Positions 34,001 to 44,006 of a stretch of DNA of 64,000 nt are shown here, in pieces. The DNA comes from Verrucomicrobiota bacterium (GTDB taxonomy: Bacteria; Verrucomicrobiota; Verrucomicrobiia; Opitutales; Opitutaceae): positions 62,001-126,000 of the forward strand of contig JACRQG010000011.1 in assembly GCA_016222805.1 (NCBI GenBank). Reading direction: 5' to 3'. Below the pieces are notes generated by a model. That model was not told where the DNA came from, made no database searches, and saw only the letters and a list, made by a program, of their open reading frames with translations. Position 1 is the stretch's first letter. Each line of letters opens with the position of its first letter. The position numbers and the translations under genes were made by a program.

Positions 34001-36808
34001 TCAGAAGGTGAGGGTGCTGGTCACACTCCAGCGGCGCGGGGTTTGGTAGACGTAGCGATAGGCGCGCACCTGGTCGGCGTCGGTGACGATCAGGGCGTCC
34101 TCGTCGAGGAGGTTGTCGACATTGAGCTGCAGGCGGAGGCGGTAACGTCCCTTCAATCGGAGGTCGTACGATGCCATGGCGTTGCCGAGAACGTAATCAT
34201 TGCCGTAGAGCGGGGCGTTGTTGCGGGAACTGTCGTAGCCGACGACCGCCTTGCCGCGATAGTTGGCGCCGCCTCCCAGCGTCAGGCCGTGGTACCACTT
34301 GCCGGCCGCCCGCAGCGTGTAGGTCGTGAAGAGGTTTCCGGAGTACTCCCGCAACTGACGCCGGCTCTGGCCCTCCGACTGCTTGAAGCCCGCGTAGAGG
34401 GCGTCGATGGTGGCCACGGTCGAGGCAACGGTGGCCGCGGAAGGCTGGCCAAAACCGGCAGGGATGAGGAGCGAGGGGCTGCGGAGCCATTCGGCGCGGT
34501 TCTGTTCCACATAGGCACCGTTGTTCGGCTGGATGTTGGCGGTCACCTGCCGGGTCTGGGAGAAGTTCAGCGCGAGGCGCCAGTGAGGGGTCGGATTGGC
34601 GGTGAGATCGTACTCCCAGCCCTTGCCTACGGTATCCTGGCCGTCGCGGGAGGCGGTGTCGGCAAAGCGGTCGACGCGGTTCAGCGCCTGCCAGATGCCG
34701 TTGATCGCATTGATGAAGTTGTTGTCCCGACCGACCGAGCGATTGGTCTCGGCGGTTTCGTAGCGGGAGACGGAGGCGCTCAGGCGCCCGTCGAAAAGGG
34801 ACACGCGGACCCCCAGGTCTTCTCCCTCGCCTTTGCGGTTGCCGAGCACGCGATTGAAGATGTCGAGGTCGGACTGCGGGACGAAGTTGTTGGCATTGTT
34901 GTAGAACAGCGCGACCTGCCGGAGCGGGTGGAGGACGATGCCGTAGGTGCGGGTGTCGCCTTCCGAGCGCGAGGCGGTGGCGTTCCGCCGGCGCCGGGGG
35001 AACAGGCGCGAGACCGGATCACGATCGTCATTGAGGTCGCCGTTGCCGTTGACGTCGGCGGTGCTGCCCCAGACCGCCTGGCGGTCGGTGCGGAGCCCGC
35101 CCGTGAAGACGAGGCGGCCGTCAAGGAGGCGGCTTTGGAAGGCCGCCATGCGCGAGTCCGTGCGGCTGAGGTCGTCACGAGAGGCATCCCGCGTGCGGAC
35201 GAGGCCGGAGGTCACACCGTTGGCATTGAGGATCGGATACAGCCGGGGATCGTGCATGCCCCGCAGGTTCGGATTGGGACTCGTGAGATCGATATAGGTG
35301 CGGCGGCGGAGCTGGTTGTTGGCGTTGGTGAGGTCGCGCGGGTAGTTGGCGTCGCCGGTAGGCGTGAGGTTGACCTCGTTGAGGCCGTCGTCGCGGCCGA
35401 GATTCTCACGGCGGGAGAGGAGGCCGGCGACCATGTGCTGGCCCAGCCAGGCATGGGTCTTGCGCAGATCGAGGGAGTAGGAGCCGGTCACGCGGTAGTC
35501 GTCGCGAACCTGGTTGCGGAGGTCGACCTGCAGTTGGCCGTCGGTGTAGAGCTTGCCGGCGTTGGGGTTGGGGCGACCGTCCGGGAGTTGGGCATTGGGA
35601 TCGCCGCGGAGGGCGACGTCGTTGAACACCTGCGGGCGGAACTGCTCGCGCTGCTCCGACTGGCGGTTGAACGCGGCCTCGAGGGCGAGGTTGCCCACCC
35701 GCTGCTCCACGAAGAGACCGTAGTTGTAGTAGTAATAGTCGCCAGTGAAGCCGGGACCGCTGAGCGCGGCCGCGCGGGGCAAGACGGATTCGTCCGTGAT
35801 GGCGACGGTGTTGTTGCCCAGGGCGGGTGAGGTGACGCCGGCGTTGGTCAGCCGGCCGCCAAACCAAGAGATTGGTCCGAGCCCGAGGAAGGGATCAAAG
35901 ATGTACTGTCGCGCGGTGTTGTTGCCCGTGCCGGCGGCGGTCGCGCCTAAGGAGGGAGACAGCGGGCGGCCAGCGTTCAGCCAGGCCTGGTAGCGTTCCT
36001 GGGCCGGCCAGGGCTGGGCGACGACCTGGTTGACGTCGCCGTATTCGCCGTCGAAGCGGATTTCGGTCTGGGCCCACGGACGGTAGGTGACGGCGAGCGC
36101 GCCCCCCTTGCGCTGGTGACGATCAAATTCGCGCCAGCCATGCCGGTTCTGGAACAGCAGGTTGGCGCGGGCGGCAAGCCGCCCCGGCACGAGGGTGCGG
36201 CCAATGTCGTACGAACCGCGGTAGTCGTCCCAACTGCCGACGCGCAGGCGGACCTCGTTGCGATCCCTCCCGATCTGGGCGCGTTTGGTGGTGGTGTTAA
36301 GGATGCCGCCCGGGCCGCCGATGCCGAAGAGGATGGAGTTGGGGCCGCGGGCGAAGTCGAGCCGCTCGATGTTGTAGCTGTCGCTGGAGAGCGACCAGCC
36401 GAAGTAGTTGCGGCCGAGGGAGGCGCCGGTGAAGCCGCGGAACTGCAGGAGGAGGTCGTTCGAGACGATGGCGTTGCCGGTCATGTCGGTGGCGTCGCTC
36501 GAGCCGTTGAGCGCGTACTCGAGGGCCTGGTTCACATTGGTCGCGCCGATGTCGTCGAGAAACTCCTTGGTGAAGACGGAAATTGCAGCGGGAGTGTCGC
36601 GCAGGTCGGTGTTGAGGCGGCTGCCGGCGAGGGTGCTGGTGGCCGTGTATCCGGTGTCCTTGTCCGTGCGGACCTCGAACGGGGAGAGGGTGAGCGGGGC
36701 GTCGTCCGCTTGGGCGGCGGGCGGCGTGGTCTGGGCTGACGCGACCCCAACGATGGAAAGCAGCGCCGCGGAAAGACGTGGGACCATGAGACGGGAGGCA
36801 GGGAACAT
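34001..36808 (-). CDS. TonB-dependent receptor
   Basis: A 935-residue outer-membrane receptor. The signal peptide runs to VASAQ (26) from the ATG at 36808; a second ATG at 36787 is possible. TonB-box-like LSPFEV is at 41-46. The plug contains DTPAAISVFTKEFLDDIG, LLLQFRGFTGASLGRNYF, YNIERLDFARGPNSILFGIGGPGGILNTTTKR. The barrel ends RRWSVTSTLTF. It is the most downstream gene of the long minus-strand run under the GntR/LacI-type regulator at 52516, so it may import that pathway's substrate, although 270 bp of repeat-bearing DNA separates it from the next gene. Closely similar in style to the receptor at 20072. Confidence 0.9.
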   Translation of the reverse strand: MFPASRLMVPRLSAALLSIVGVASAQTTPPAAQADDAPLTLSPFEVRTDKDTGYTATSTLAGSRLNTDLRDTPAAISVFTKEFLDDIGATNVNQALEYALNGSSDATDMTGNAIVSNDLLLQFRGFTGASLGRNYFGWSLSSDSYNIERLDFARGPNSILFGIGGPGGILNTTTKRAQIGRDRNEVRLRVGSWDDYRGSYDIGRTLVPGRLAARANLLFQNRHGWREFDRHQRKGGALAVTYRPWAQTEIRFDGEYGDVNQVVAQPWPAQERYQAWLNAGRPLSPSLGATAAGTGNNTARQYIFDPFLGLGPISWFGGRLTNAGVTSPALGNNTVAITDESVLPRAAALSGPGFTGDYYYYNYGLFVEQRVGNLALEAAFNRQSEQREQFRPQVFNDVALRGDPNAQLPDGRPNPNAGKLYTDGQLQVDLRNQVRDDYRVTGSYSLDLRKTHAWLGQHMVAGLLSRRENLGRDDGLNEVNLTPTGDANYPRDLTNANNQLRRRTYIDLTSPNPNLRGMHDPRLYPILNANGVTSGLVRTRDASRDDLSRTDSRMAAFQSRLLDGRLVFTGGLRTDRQAVWGSTADVNGNGDLNDDRDPVSRLFPRRRRNATASRSEGDTRTYGIVLHPLRQVALFYNNANNFVPQSDLDIFNRVLGNRKGEGEDLGVRVSLFDGRLSASVSRYETAETNRSVGRDNNFINAINGIWQALNRVDRFADTASRDGQDTVGKGWEYDLTANPTPHWRLALNFSQTRQVTANIQPNNGAYVEQNRAEWLRSPSLLIPAGFGQPSAATVASTVATIDALYAGFKQSEGQSRRQLREYSGNLFTTYTLRAAGKWYHGLTLGGGANYRGKAVVGYDSSRNNAPLYGNDYVLGNAMASYDLRLKGRYRLRLQLNVDNLLDEDALIVTDADQVRAYRYVYQTPRRWSVTSTLTF

Positions 36809-36934
36809 GGGGATGGGGTAGAGCGCCGATCGTGACACGGGGCCGGGGGACGGCAACGCCGGAGCGCGCGGCCGAGTCCCGCTGCCAAAGGCGGGACGAT
36901 TCCCTTTTGAACCGTATCGCGACGAGTCTGGTGT

Positions 36935-37008
36935 AGCCGGGGGTCGTTGACCCCGGCCGGCTGCGTCGAGCCACCTGTTGATGCCGGCCTCAACGAGGCC
37001 GGCTACAC
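36935..37008. repeat. GTAGCCGG/CCGGCTAC-type dispersed intergenic element, copy 2
   Basis: Runs from GTAGCCGGGGGTCGTTGACC to GAGGCCGGCTAC, with inverted arms at both ends and two internal palindromes (GGGGTCGTTGACCCC, GCCGGCCTCAACGAGGCCGGC). A further partial unit (GAGGCCGGTTACACC) follows at 37011-37025. Confidence 0.65.
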
Positions 37009-37078
37009 GAGGCCGGTTACACCAGGCCGTGATTCGTCCGGTCGTGGCGGCCTCGAGCTGCGCTGGGAGGCCTCCGGA

Positions 37079-38637
37079 TCAGGAACGACCGGAGCGGACA
37101 AAATCCGGTTTGGTGCGGGTCTCCTTCAGCCGGCGCGAGGGATCGTGGTGGGGGTTCGGGCCGGGAATCTCGGCGCCAACCGACTCGATCCAGCTGCGCA
37201 GGCGCTGCTGCAGGGCCCGGGCCCTGGCCGGTTCGCGCGCCGCCAGGTCCGTGGTCTCGCCGAGGTCGTCGCGCAGGTTGAAAAGCTGTACGCGCGCGCC
37301 GGGGCGGTAGTGCAGGTTGTCGTCGAACGAATCGCCGAACGAGTCGATCAGTTTCCAGTCGCCCTCGCGGATGATGGCGCACGGGGTGACGCCCCACCGC
37401 AGTTCGTAGAACGGTGTGTACCAGTAGAGGGGGCGATCCGGCAGCGAGCGGCCGCGGAAGAGCGGCGCGAGACTCCGGCCGTCGAGGGGATGTCCGGCGG
37501 GGGCGCTGGCCCCGGCGAGGTCAAGGAACGTCGCCGCCCAGTCCACCACGTGGACGGGAGTGGGCGAAGTCGAGCCGGCGACAATCGTGCCCGGCCAGCG
37601 GGCGAGACGCGGATGCCGCCCTCGTAGGCGGACCCCTTGCCGGCGCGGAGCGGGGCGTTGGAAAACTCCTCGGAGGCCACGGTCAGCCGCTCGGCCGTCC
37701 CCGGGCCCTCGGTGAAGGGCTTCATGTCGTAGACCTGGTAAACGCCGCCGTTGTCGGAGACGAAAACCACCAGGGTGCGCTCGCGCAGGCCGAGTTCGTC
37801 GATCGCGGCCACGAGGCGACCCACGGAACGGTCCAGGTGTTCGAGGGCCGCGAGGTAGGTGGCGTGGTGCAGCCCGGTGGCCGGGGCCCCGGCGGCGCGG
37901 TACTTTTCGACGAGCGCGGACGGCGCGCTGACCTTGCCGTGCACGGTGTGGTGGGCGAGGTAGAAGAACCACGGCTGCTCCCGGTGGCGGCGGATGAAGT
38001 CGATCGCCTGGTCGGTCAGGTAGTCGACGTGCTTGTCGCCTTCGTTCTGGGAGCCAGGCCCGGGCGGAGCGCTGTAATCGAAACCGTAATGGGCGGCCGC
38101 CTCGGCCTTGATGGCAACGTAGTTGCCGTCGGCGTTGTTGGTGAGGTGCCACTTGCCGGCGGTGCCGGTGGCATAGCCGGCGGCGCGCAGGCCTTTGGGA
38201 AAGAGGAACGTCTCGCGCGTGAGGCTCTCCCGAAAGGCGGGTTCCCGCACCGGCGCCCAAGGCGTGCCGTACCACGGAATGACGTGCCACATGCCGTGGC
38301 GAGCGGTGTGCTGCCCCGTGAGCAAGGCCGCACGCGTCGGCGTGCACTGGGGCATCACGTAGGCGTCGGTGAAGCGCAGGCCTTCGCGGGCCAGGCGGTC
38401 GAGGTGAGGCGTGGGAACCTGCGTGCCGCCGTAACAGCTCAGGGTCGGATAACCCTGGTCGTCGGTGAGCACGAGCAGGAGGTTGGGTCGGCGCTCCGCC
38501 GCGCCGAGGAGGGTGACAGCCAGGAAGAAGACGGCGGTGCCGCCCCGGAGGCGCAATCCGAGAGAGCGGGGAGGGCGTGGCTCGCCGGCCGAAGGTCCGG
38601 GGGCGGCGAAGGAGGAACGGGCGGCTGGAATGGGCAC
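37079..38637 (-). pseudogene. Sulfatase interrupted by a frameshift near 37600
   Basis: From the ATG at 38637 the protein reads as a normal sulfatase: NLLLVLTDDQGYPTLSCYGG (52-71), formylglycine signature CTPTR (Cys98), GTAGKWHLTNN, FVSDNGGVYQVYD, and GSAYEGGIRV. The expected next block, usually PLIxRWPG, is broken: RWPGTIVAGS continues in another frame, followed by VDWAATFLDLAGASAPAGHPLDGRSLAPLF and a plausible end at 37079. Only five bases lie where about twelve are expected, consistent with a 7-bp loss (or a sequencing error). If left unrepaired, the upstream frame runs on to 37348 as a 429-residue protein without the C-terminal subdomain. It sits 24 bp after an oxidoreductase gene in the catabolic run. 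Confidence 0.8.
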
Positions 38638-38661
38638 GGGATGGAGGTGTCCGGTTCGGAG

Positions 38662-39783
38662 TTAATGGGCGGCGACGCGCCGCACGGAGCCGGGAATCTG
38701 CGGGGCGCCGGTGTCGGCGCTGGCCAGTGCGGCAAAGCAAAGGGCCAGACTGTCGAGGTTGTTGCGCCCGCTGTGGCTCGGCTCGCGGTTCTCTTCGATG
38801 GCGCAGAGCAGTTCCGCCATCGTGCCCTGGAAGCCGTTCGTGAACCAGGTGCCCTCGAGGGCGGCGGTGGCGGTGCCGGCGACGGTGTGGACGGTGACCG
38901 CCTGCTCCGAAAGGCTCGGGCCGGCGCTGCGCAGGGTGCCGGCCGAACCGCAGAGCACGGTGCGGTCCTCCTGGCCATGCAGGACATGCCCGTTAAAGGC
39001 TAGTCGCACCTGTGCGTCCGGAAACTCGATGGCGACCTGCGCGAGCATCGGTGGCCGCGGCTTCTGGAAGGAGGCCCGGGCCACGGAGGCGGTGATCCGC
39101 GAGGGCCGGCGGCCGCGCGTGAGTTCGGCCGCGAGATCGAACCAGTGGATGCCGAAATCAAACAGCACCAGGTGATGGATGGACTCGAAGGGAGTTCCCG
39201 CGGTCCAAGTGTGATCCCACTGGAGCGTGAAGTCGGCACTGGCGAGTTCCCCGATGACGCCGGCGCGAAGCGCAGCCATCAGGTAGGCGAAGTGCGGCGC
39301 CCAGCGGCCGTTTTGGTTGACGGCGAGACGCACCCTCTGCGCCTCGGCCAAATCGGCCAGTCGGGCTCCGTCATCGAGATCGAGCACGAAGGGCTTCTGG
39401 CTGAGCACGTGTTTGCCGGCGCGCAGGGCGGCCTCGATGGCGACGGCCCGCTCGCGCGGGTGGAGGGCCAAGTCGACGACCTCAAGACCGCGGTGGCGCA
39501 GCAGCGCCTGGTAATCCGAATACACGGTCGCGCCCGGATAGAACTCGGCGCGGCGTTTCTCGGCGCGGCCGGCATCGACGTCACAGAGCGCGACCACGTC
39601 GAGTCCCAAGGCCCGGTAGGCGCGGAGGTGGTACTCGGAGATTCCGCCGCAGCCGACCAGGCCGATCGGCGGGCGGTAGGAGCGGGGCAGGCGAGGAAGG
39701 TACGGCAGGGCCGGCGCGGAAGCGATCCCGGCCGCGGAGGTGGAGGCGAGACCGTAGGTGCCGGAAGTGGACGGGGAACTCAT
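38662..39783 (-). CDS. Gfo/Idh/MocA-family oxidoreductase
   Basis: A 373-residue cytoplasmic oxidoreductase. The Rossmann motif IGLVGCGGISEYHLRAYRALG (40-60) comes after an unusual Ala/Ser/Pro-rich lead of about 38 residues. LSQKPFVLD carries the family's KP motif, and GIHWFDLAAELT the catalytic-region His. The family oxidises or reduces sugars, inositols and related compounds with NAD(P). The gene lies 25 bp after the next Gfo/Idh/MocA gene (39809-40879) and 24 bp before the broken sulfatase, in one probable transcript. The substrate is not predictable; the pair may act on related intermediates. Confidence 0.85.
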   Translation of the reverse strand: MSSPSTSGTYGLASTSAAGIASAPALPYLPRLPRSYRPPIGLVGCGGISEYHLRAYRALGLDVVALCDVDAGRAEKRRAEFYPGATVYSDYQALLRHRGLEVVDLALHPRERAVAIEAALRAGKHVLSQKPFVLDLDDGARLADLAEAQRVRLAVNQNGRWAPHFAYLMAALRAGVIGELASADFTLQWDHTWTAGTPFESIHHLVLFDFGIHWFDLAAELTRGRRPSRITASVARASFQKPRPPMLAQVAIEFPDAQVRLAFNGHVLHGQEDRTVLCGSAGTLRSAGPSLSEQAVTVHTVAGTATAALEGTWFTNGFQGTMAELLCAIEENREPSHSGRNNLDSLALCFAALASADTGAPQIPGSVRRVAAH

Positions 39784-39808
39784 CGGGGGAGGTGGGAAAG
39801 GTGCGGGC

Positions 39809-40879
39809 TCAGGGGAGGAGCGGGACCGTCTTTCCGCGTTTCGCGCTCAGCACGGCGGAGTCGACGATCTGCTGGCCGATGCGGGCGATCTTGGGCGATA
39901 GCGGACCTTCGGGCGGCAATCCTTCCCGGATGCAGTGGGCGAAGTACTGGATGGGGTTCTGGAACGGGGCTTGCAGCGCATCGACGGCGATCTCCTCCCC
40001 CCGGGGATGGGCGCGGGTTTGGACGCGAATGGTGGGTTCGTAGTCGTAGGAACTGATCGTGCCGTCCTCGCCCTTGAGGACGAAACCGCACTTCGGCTGC
40101 GGCTGGGTGATCCAGGGATCCGTGAAAGTGCCCCAACGGGTTTCGAATTTCGAGAGACCCGAGGCGTAGCGGGCGATGGTGATGCTGTGTTCATCGACCT
40201 CGAGGCCCCGGGGGCGGTCGACGACGGCGGTGACGTCCAGCGGCTTGCGCCCGTCATGGAACCAGGTCCCGAGGGTCGTGCCGTAGCCGAGATAGTCGAG
40301 CAGGGAGCCTCCTCCCCGGGCCTGCTTGTAGAACCAGCTCGCGCGCTTCATCGCGGGCGTGGGCGTGGTCTCGATCTTGTCGGCGGTGTGCCAGAGGGGC
40401 CCCCGGTTGCCGTCGTAGTAGTGCACTTCCTGCAGCGCGCCGATGCGTCCCTCGCGCACCAACCGATGGGCGGTGACGTGACTGGCGACCCACCGCAGCG
40501 GCCAATTGATGGCCAGGAGGCGCCGGGCTTTCCGGGCGGCGGCGATCATCCGATCCGCTTCGGCGAGGGTCGCGGCGAAGGGTTTCTCCACCAGCAGGTG
40601 CACCCGGTAGGGTGCGACGAGTTCGACGTACTCGGCATGTCGCGCGGTGGCGGGGCAGAGAATGACGAAATCGGGTTCGGTGGCGGCGAGGCAGCGGTGG
40701 GGATCGGTGAAGACGCGGGAGGCGGGAATCCCGAAATTGGCGATTGCCGCCTGCATGCGCCCGGGCTGGTCGTCGCAGATGCCGGCGATCTCGATCTCCG
40801 GGTGCTCGTGGCACTGGCGGAGGAGATCGCCCATGTGCATGTGATCGAAGTTCAGGCCGACGACTTTCAGTTTCTTCAT
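39809..40879 (-). CDS. Gfo/Idh/MocA-family oxidoreductase
   Basis: A 356-residue cytoplasmic protein from the ATG at 40879, preceded by the pyrimidine-rich leader TTTCCCACTGCCCCTCCCC. The nucleotide-binding end is divergent (LKVVGLNFDHMHMGDLLRQC) and lacks the usual GxGxxG glycines, having GLNFDHMH. LLVEKPFAATLAEADRM carries the EKP motif, and SLLDYLGYGTTLGTWF replaces the common G.H..D segment. So either cofactor binding is modified or this is a distinct subfamily. Positioned between the phosphotriesterase-like gene (46 bp) and a second oxidoreductase (25 bp). Confidence 0.82.
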   Translation of the reverse strand: MKKLKVVGLNFDHMHMGDLLRQCHEHPEIEIAGICDDQPGRMQAAIANFGIPASRVFTDPHRCLAATEPDFVILCPATARHAEYVELVAPYRVHLLVEKPFAATLAEADRMIAAARKARRLLAINWPLRWVASHVTAHRLVREGRIGALQEVHYYDGNRGPLWHTADKIETTPTPAMKRASWFYKQARGGGSLLDYLGYGTTLGTWFHDGRKPLDVTAVVDRPRGLEVDEHSITIARYASGLSKFETRWGTFTDPWITQPQPKCGFVLKGEDGTISSYDYEPTIRVQTRAHPRGEEIAVDALQAPFQNPIQYFAHCIREGLPPEGPLSPKIARIGQQIVDSAVLSAKRGKTVPLLP

Positions 40880-40925
40880 GGGGAGGGGCAGTGGGAAATG
40901 GGAGGTGAAGCCGATCCTGGCGGCA

Positions 40926-41882
40926 TCAGGCGGCTCGGGCGAAGGCGTAGGTGCTGGCCGGCGTGGCGAGGAGGACGCGCGACAGCAGCTCGTCGGACAG
41001 GCCGGCGGCCCGCAGCTCGGGCACAAAGGTCTCCAGCAGGAAGACCAGCCCGGGGGCTCCACCGTACGACCGCCAATAGCTGCGCCGGGCGGCGTCCATC
41101 CCGAGCATCAGCTGGTCGGGAAACTCCGGCAGGAGGGCGAGCAGCAGGTCGCGCGTGGGGTTGCCGCGCTCCGCCGGCCAGCGGAAGGCGCTGTCGTATT
41201 CGAGGCGCACGCCGGTGGAGAGCACCTCGCGATGGTAGCCGGGGTCCGGCCGGCGATCGACATGGGAAAGGCAGACATGCCGCAGATCCACCCCGAGTTC
41301 GCGGAGGCGAGTCGCCTGTTCGAGGGCGAGTTCGCCTTGCTCCGTGTGAGTGAGGATGGGGCAGCCGGTGCGGCAATGCGCCTCGGCGGCGGCGGCCAGG
41401 AGCTTCTCGTCGCGCGCCGTGAACTGTCGTTCCGTCGCCACCTTGATCACCCCGGCGCGATGCGGAGTGCGGCGCACCACCGGAGCACCGTAGTCGAAAG
41501 CGTCGACGCCCTCGGTGATGTCGGCGACGAAGAGCGCCGCGAGCTCCGCCGCACCCAGGGTTTCGCCCCAGTGGCCCGGCGGGTAGTATTTCGCGAGGTG
41601 CAGGCCGGTGGGGCAGATCAGGTGCACGCCGCTCCGCCGCGAAACCTCGGCCAGCCGCAGGATGTCGCGCCCACTGTCGCACGGCATGGAGTCGACCATC
41701 GCGCCACCGCCGGCCCGGCGAAAGTCGGCCAGTTCCGCGGCCGCGCGATCGACATCGTCGAGAAGGAACTCCGGGCAGACATGGGTCGTGAAGCTCGGCC
41801 CGATGATCACGTGTTCATGGGCGTAACACCGGCCAAGCTGCGCGGGCGTGATGTCGCTGAGGACGGTGCGAACGAAGGTCAT
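40926..41882 (-). CDS. Phosphotriesterase-family metal-dependent hydrolase (lactonase-like)
   Basis: A 318-residue amidohydrolase-fold protein from the ATG at 41882. All binuclear-metal residues are visible: CYAHEHVII (HxH), AGVIKVATE (carboxylated Lys), ILTHTEQGE (His), CLSHVDRRPD (His), LMLGMDAARR (Asp). Bacterial relatives of phosphotriesterase such as Bh0225 and Lmo2620 are sugar-lactone-phosphate hydrolases, so a lactonase role is a fair inference; phosphotriester cleavage is unlikely to be its natural role. The start overlaps the stop of the UlaG-like gene as ATGA, so the two are translationally coupled and may open related lactones. Confidence 0.83.
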   Translation of the reverse strand: MTFVRTVLSDITPAQLGRCYAHEHVIIGPSFTTHVCPEFLLDDVDRAAAELADFRRAGGGAMVDSMPCDSGRDILRLAEVSRRSGVHLICPTGLHLAKYYPPGHWGETLGAAELAALFVADITEGVDAFDYGAPVVRRTPHRAGVIKVATERQFTARDEKLLAAAAEAHCRTGCPILTHTEQGELALEQATRLRELGVDLRHVCLSHVDRRPDPGYHREVLSTGVRLEYDSAFRWPAERGNPTRDLLLALLPEFPDQLMLGMDAARRSYWRSYGGAPGLVFLLETFVPELRAAGLSDELLSRVLLATPASTYAFARAA

Positions 41883-42718
41883 GACCGCGCGGTGAGCGTG
41901 ACGCGCTCGCCGGCGCGCGGGATGAGGCAGGGCTGGCCGAGGCGCGCACACTCCGCGGCGAACGCAACCGGGGACGCGGTGTTGAACTCGAACATCTCGT
42001 AGTGACAGGGCACGGCGCAACCGGCCCCGATCGCGTAGGCCAGGACGGCGGCTTCGACACCGTCGAGGTTCCCGGCCACGCGGCGCTCGGGGGCGCGGCC
42101 ATTGATCGGGAGGAGCGCCAGGTCGACCATGAAGGGTCGCAGCCGGCCGCTCATCCCTGGAAAAAGCACGGTGTCGCCGCTGTGGTAGATCCTGAACGGA
42201 CCCACCGTGACAACAAAGCCGGCATAGCCCGGAGAGAGTTCCTCGTGGGCGGCGGGGACGGCCTCGAGCGTGAACCGGCCGACCTCGACCCTCGCGTTTT
42301 CCGCCACGGGGACAAGGCGTGGACGGAGGGCTTCCCCCAGCCGCTGGGCGGCGAAATCGAGGTTGGCGGCAGGGAGGACGAGTGGCGCCGTCGGAGCCGC
42401 GGCGAGCAACGGGAGAAGCGTGGCGGCGTCGAGATGGTCGGTGTGGTTGTGGGAGGAGGTGACGATCTTGACGAAGCCGAGGCGCGCCGGATCCACCACC
42501 CGAGCCGTCAGTCGAACATGCGGCTTGTCGGTGCCGGCGTATTTCTCGGTGAGCGAGTCGGAGAGATACGGGTCGAAGAGGAGACAATCTCCCTCGTGGC
42601 AGACCAGGAACCCGCTCTGGCCCAGCCACCAGAAGTCGAGACGCTCCCGGGCGGGATCGGCCCGCACCGCGGCGACATCAGCGAGAAAGAAGTCGTCCTG
42701 AAGGATTGGTTGGATCAT
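41879..42718 (-). CDS. UlaG-like MBL-fold hydrolase
   Basis: A 279-residue cytoplasmic metallo-beta-lactamase-fold protein. WWLGQSGFLVCHEGDCLLFDPYLSDSL opens the fold; SSHNHTDHLD is the HxHxDH metal motif; VPAAHEELS, YHSGDTVLFPGM and VPCHYEMFEFN complete the site. This arrangement is that of the UlaG branch, whose founding member is L-ascorbate-6-phosphate lactonase. The end overlaps the next gene's start by four bases (ATGA). A sugar-lactone hydrolase within an oxidative sugar pathway is the best inference. It lies 84 bp after the MetE-like gene. Confidence 0.85.
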   Translation of the reverse strand: MIQPILQDDFFLADVAAVRADPARERLDFWWLGQSGFLVCHEGDCLLFDPYLSDSLTEKYAGTDKPHVRLTARVVDPARLGFVKIVTSSHNHTDHLDAATLLPLLAAAPTAPLVLPAANLDFAAQRLGEALRPRLVPVAENARVEVGRFTLEAVPAAHEELSPGYAGFVVTVGPFRIYHSGDTVLFPGMSGRLRPFMVDLALLPINGRAPERRVAGNLDGVEAAVLAYAIGAGCAVPCHYEMFEFNTASPVAFAAECARLGQPCLIPRAGERVTLTARS

Positions 42719-42802
42719 CGCCCGGAGTGACGGCGCGGAGTGGGGAAGGATACGCTCCGAAGAGGTGCGGATGGCGGCGGACGGCCCCGGACGGACTTCG
42801 GG

Positions 42803-43840
<1,038 letters not shown>

Positions 43841-43863
43841 GTGCAGAGTGGGAAATCGGTGAG

Positions 43864-44006
43864 CAGTAATCAGTGATCAGTGGTCAGTCATCAGTAGGTC
43901 AGTCAGCAGTGAGGAGCGGTCGAGTGCCGGATCGCGATCAACGTGGGCCGACCGCCGATTACTGATCACTGATTACCGACCACTGATTACTGATTTCCGA
44001 CTGAAG
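43864..44006. repeat. Inverted CAGTNNT heptamer arrays
   Basis: Array one (43864-43910) runs CAGTAAT, CAGTGAT, CAGTGGT, CAGTCAT and degenerates. Array two (43958-44006) is in reverse orientation: ATTACTG, ATCACTG, ATTACCG, ACCACTG, ATTACTG, ATTTCCG, ACTGAAG. Together they could form a long imperfect hairpin with a loop of about 47 nt. The tract is AT-rich for this genome and abuts the stop codon of the isomerase/epimerase-type gene. Confidence 0.8.

Noticed and set aside
33923-35830. A 635-codon plus-strand frame over the TonB receptor at 34001
   Set aside because: Shadow of the receptor gene; its start lies in intergenic DNA and it ends inside the barrel with no protein features.
43864-44006. 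CRISPR-like periodic repeats
   Set aside because: The period is 7 bp with no spacers and the units are degenerate, so these are simple tandem heptamers. No cas genes are present.
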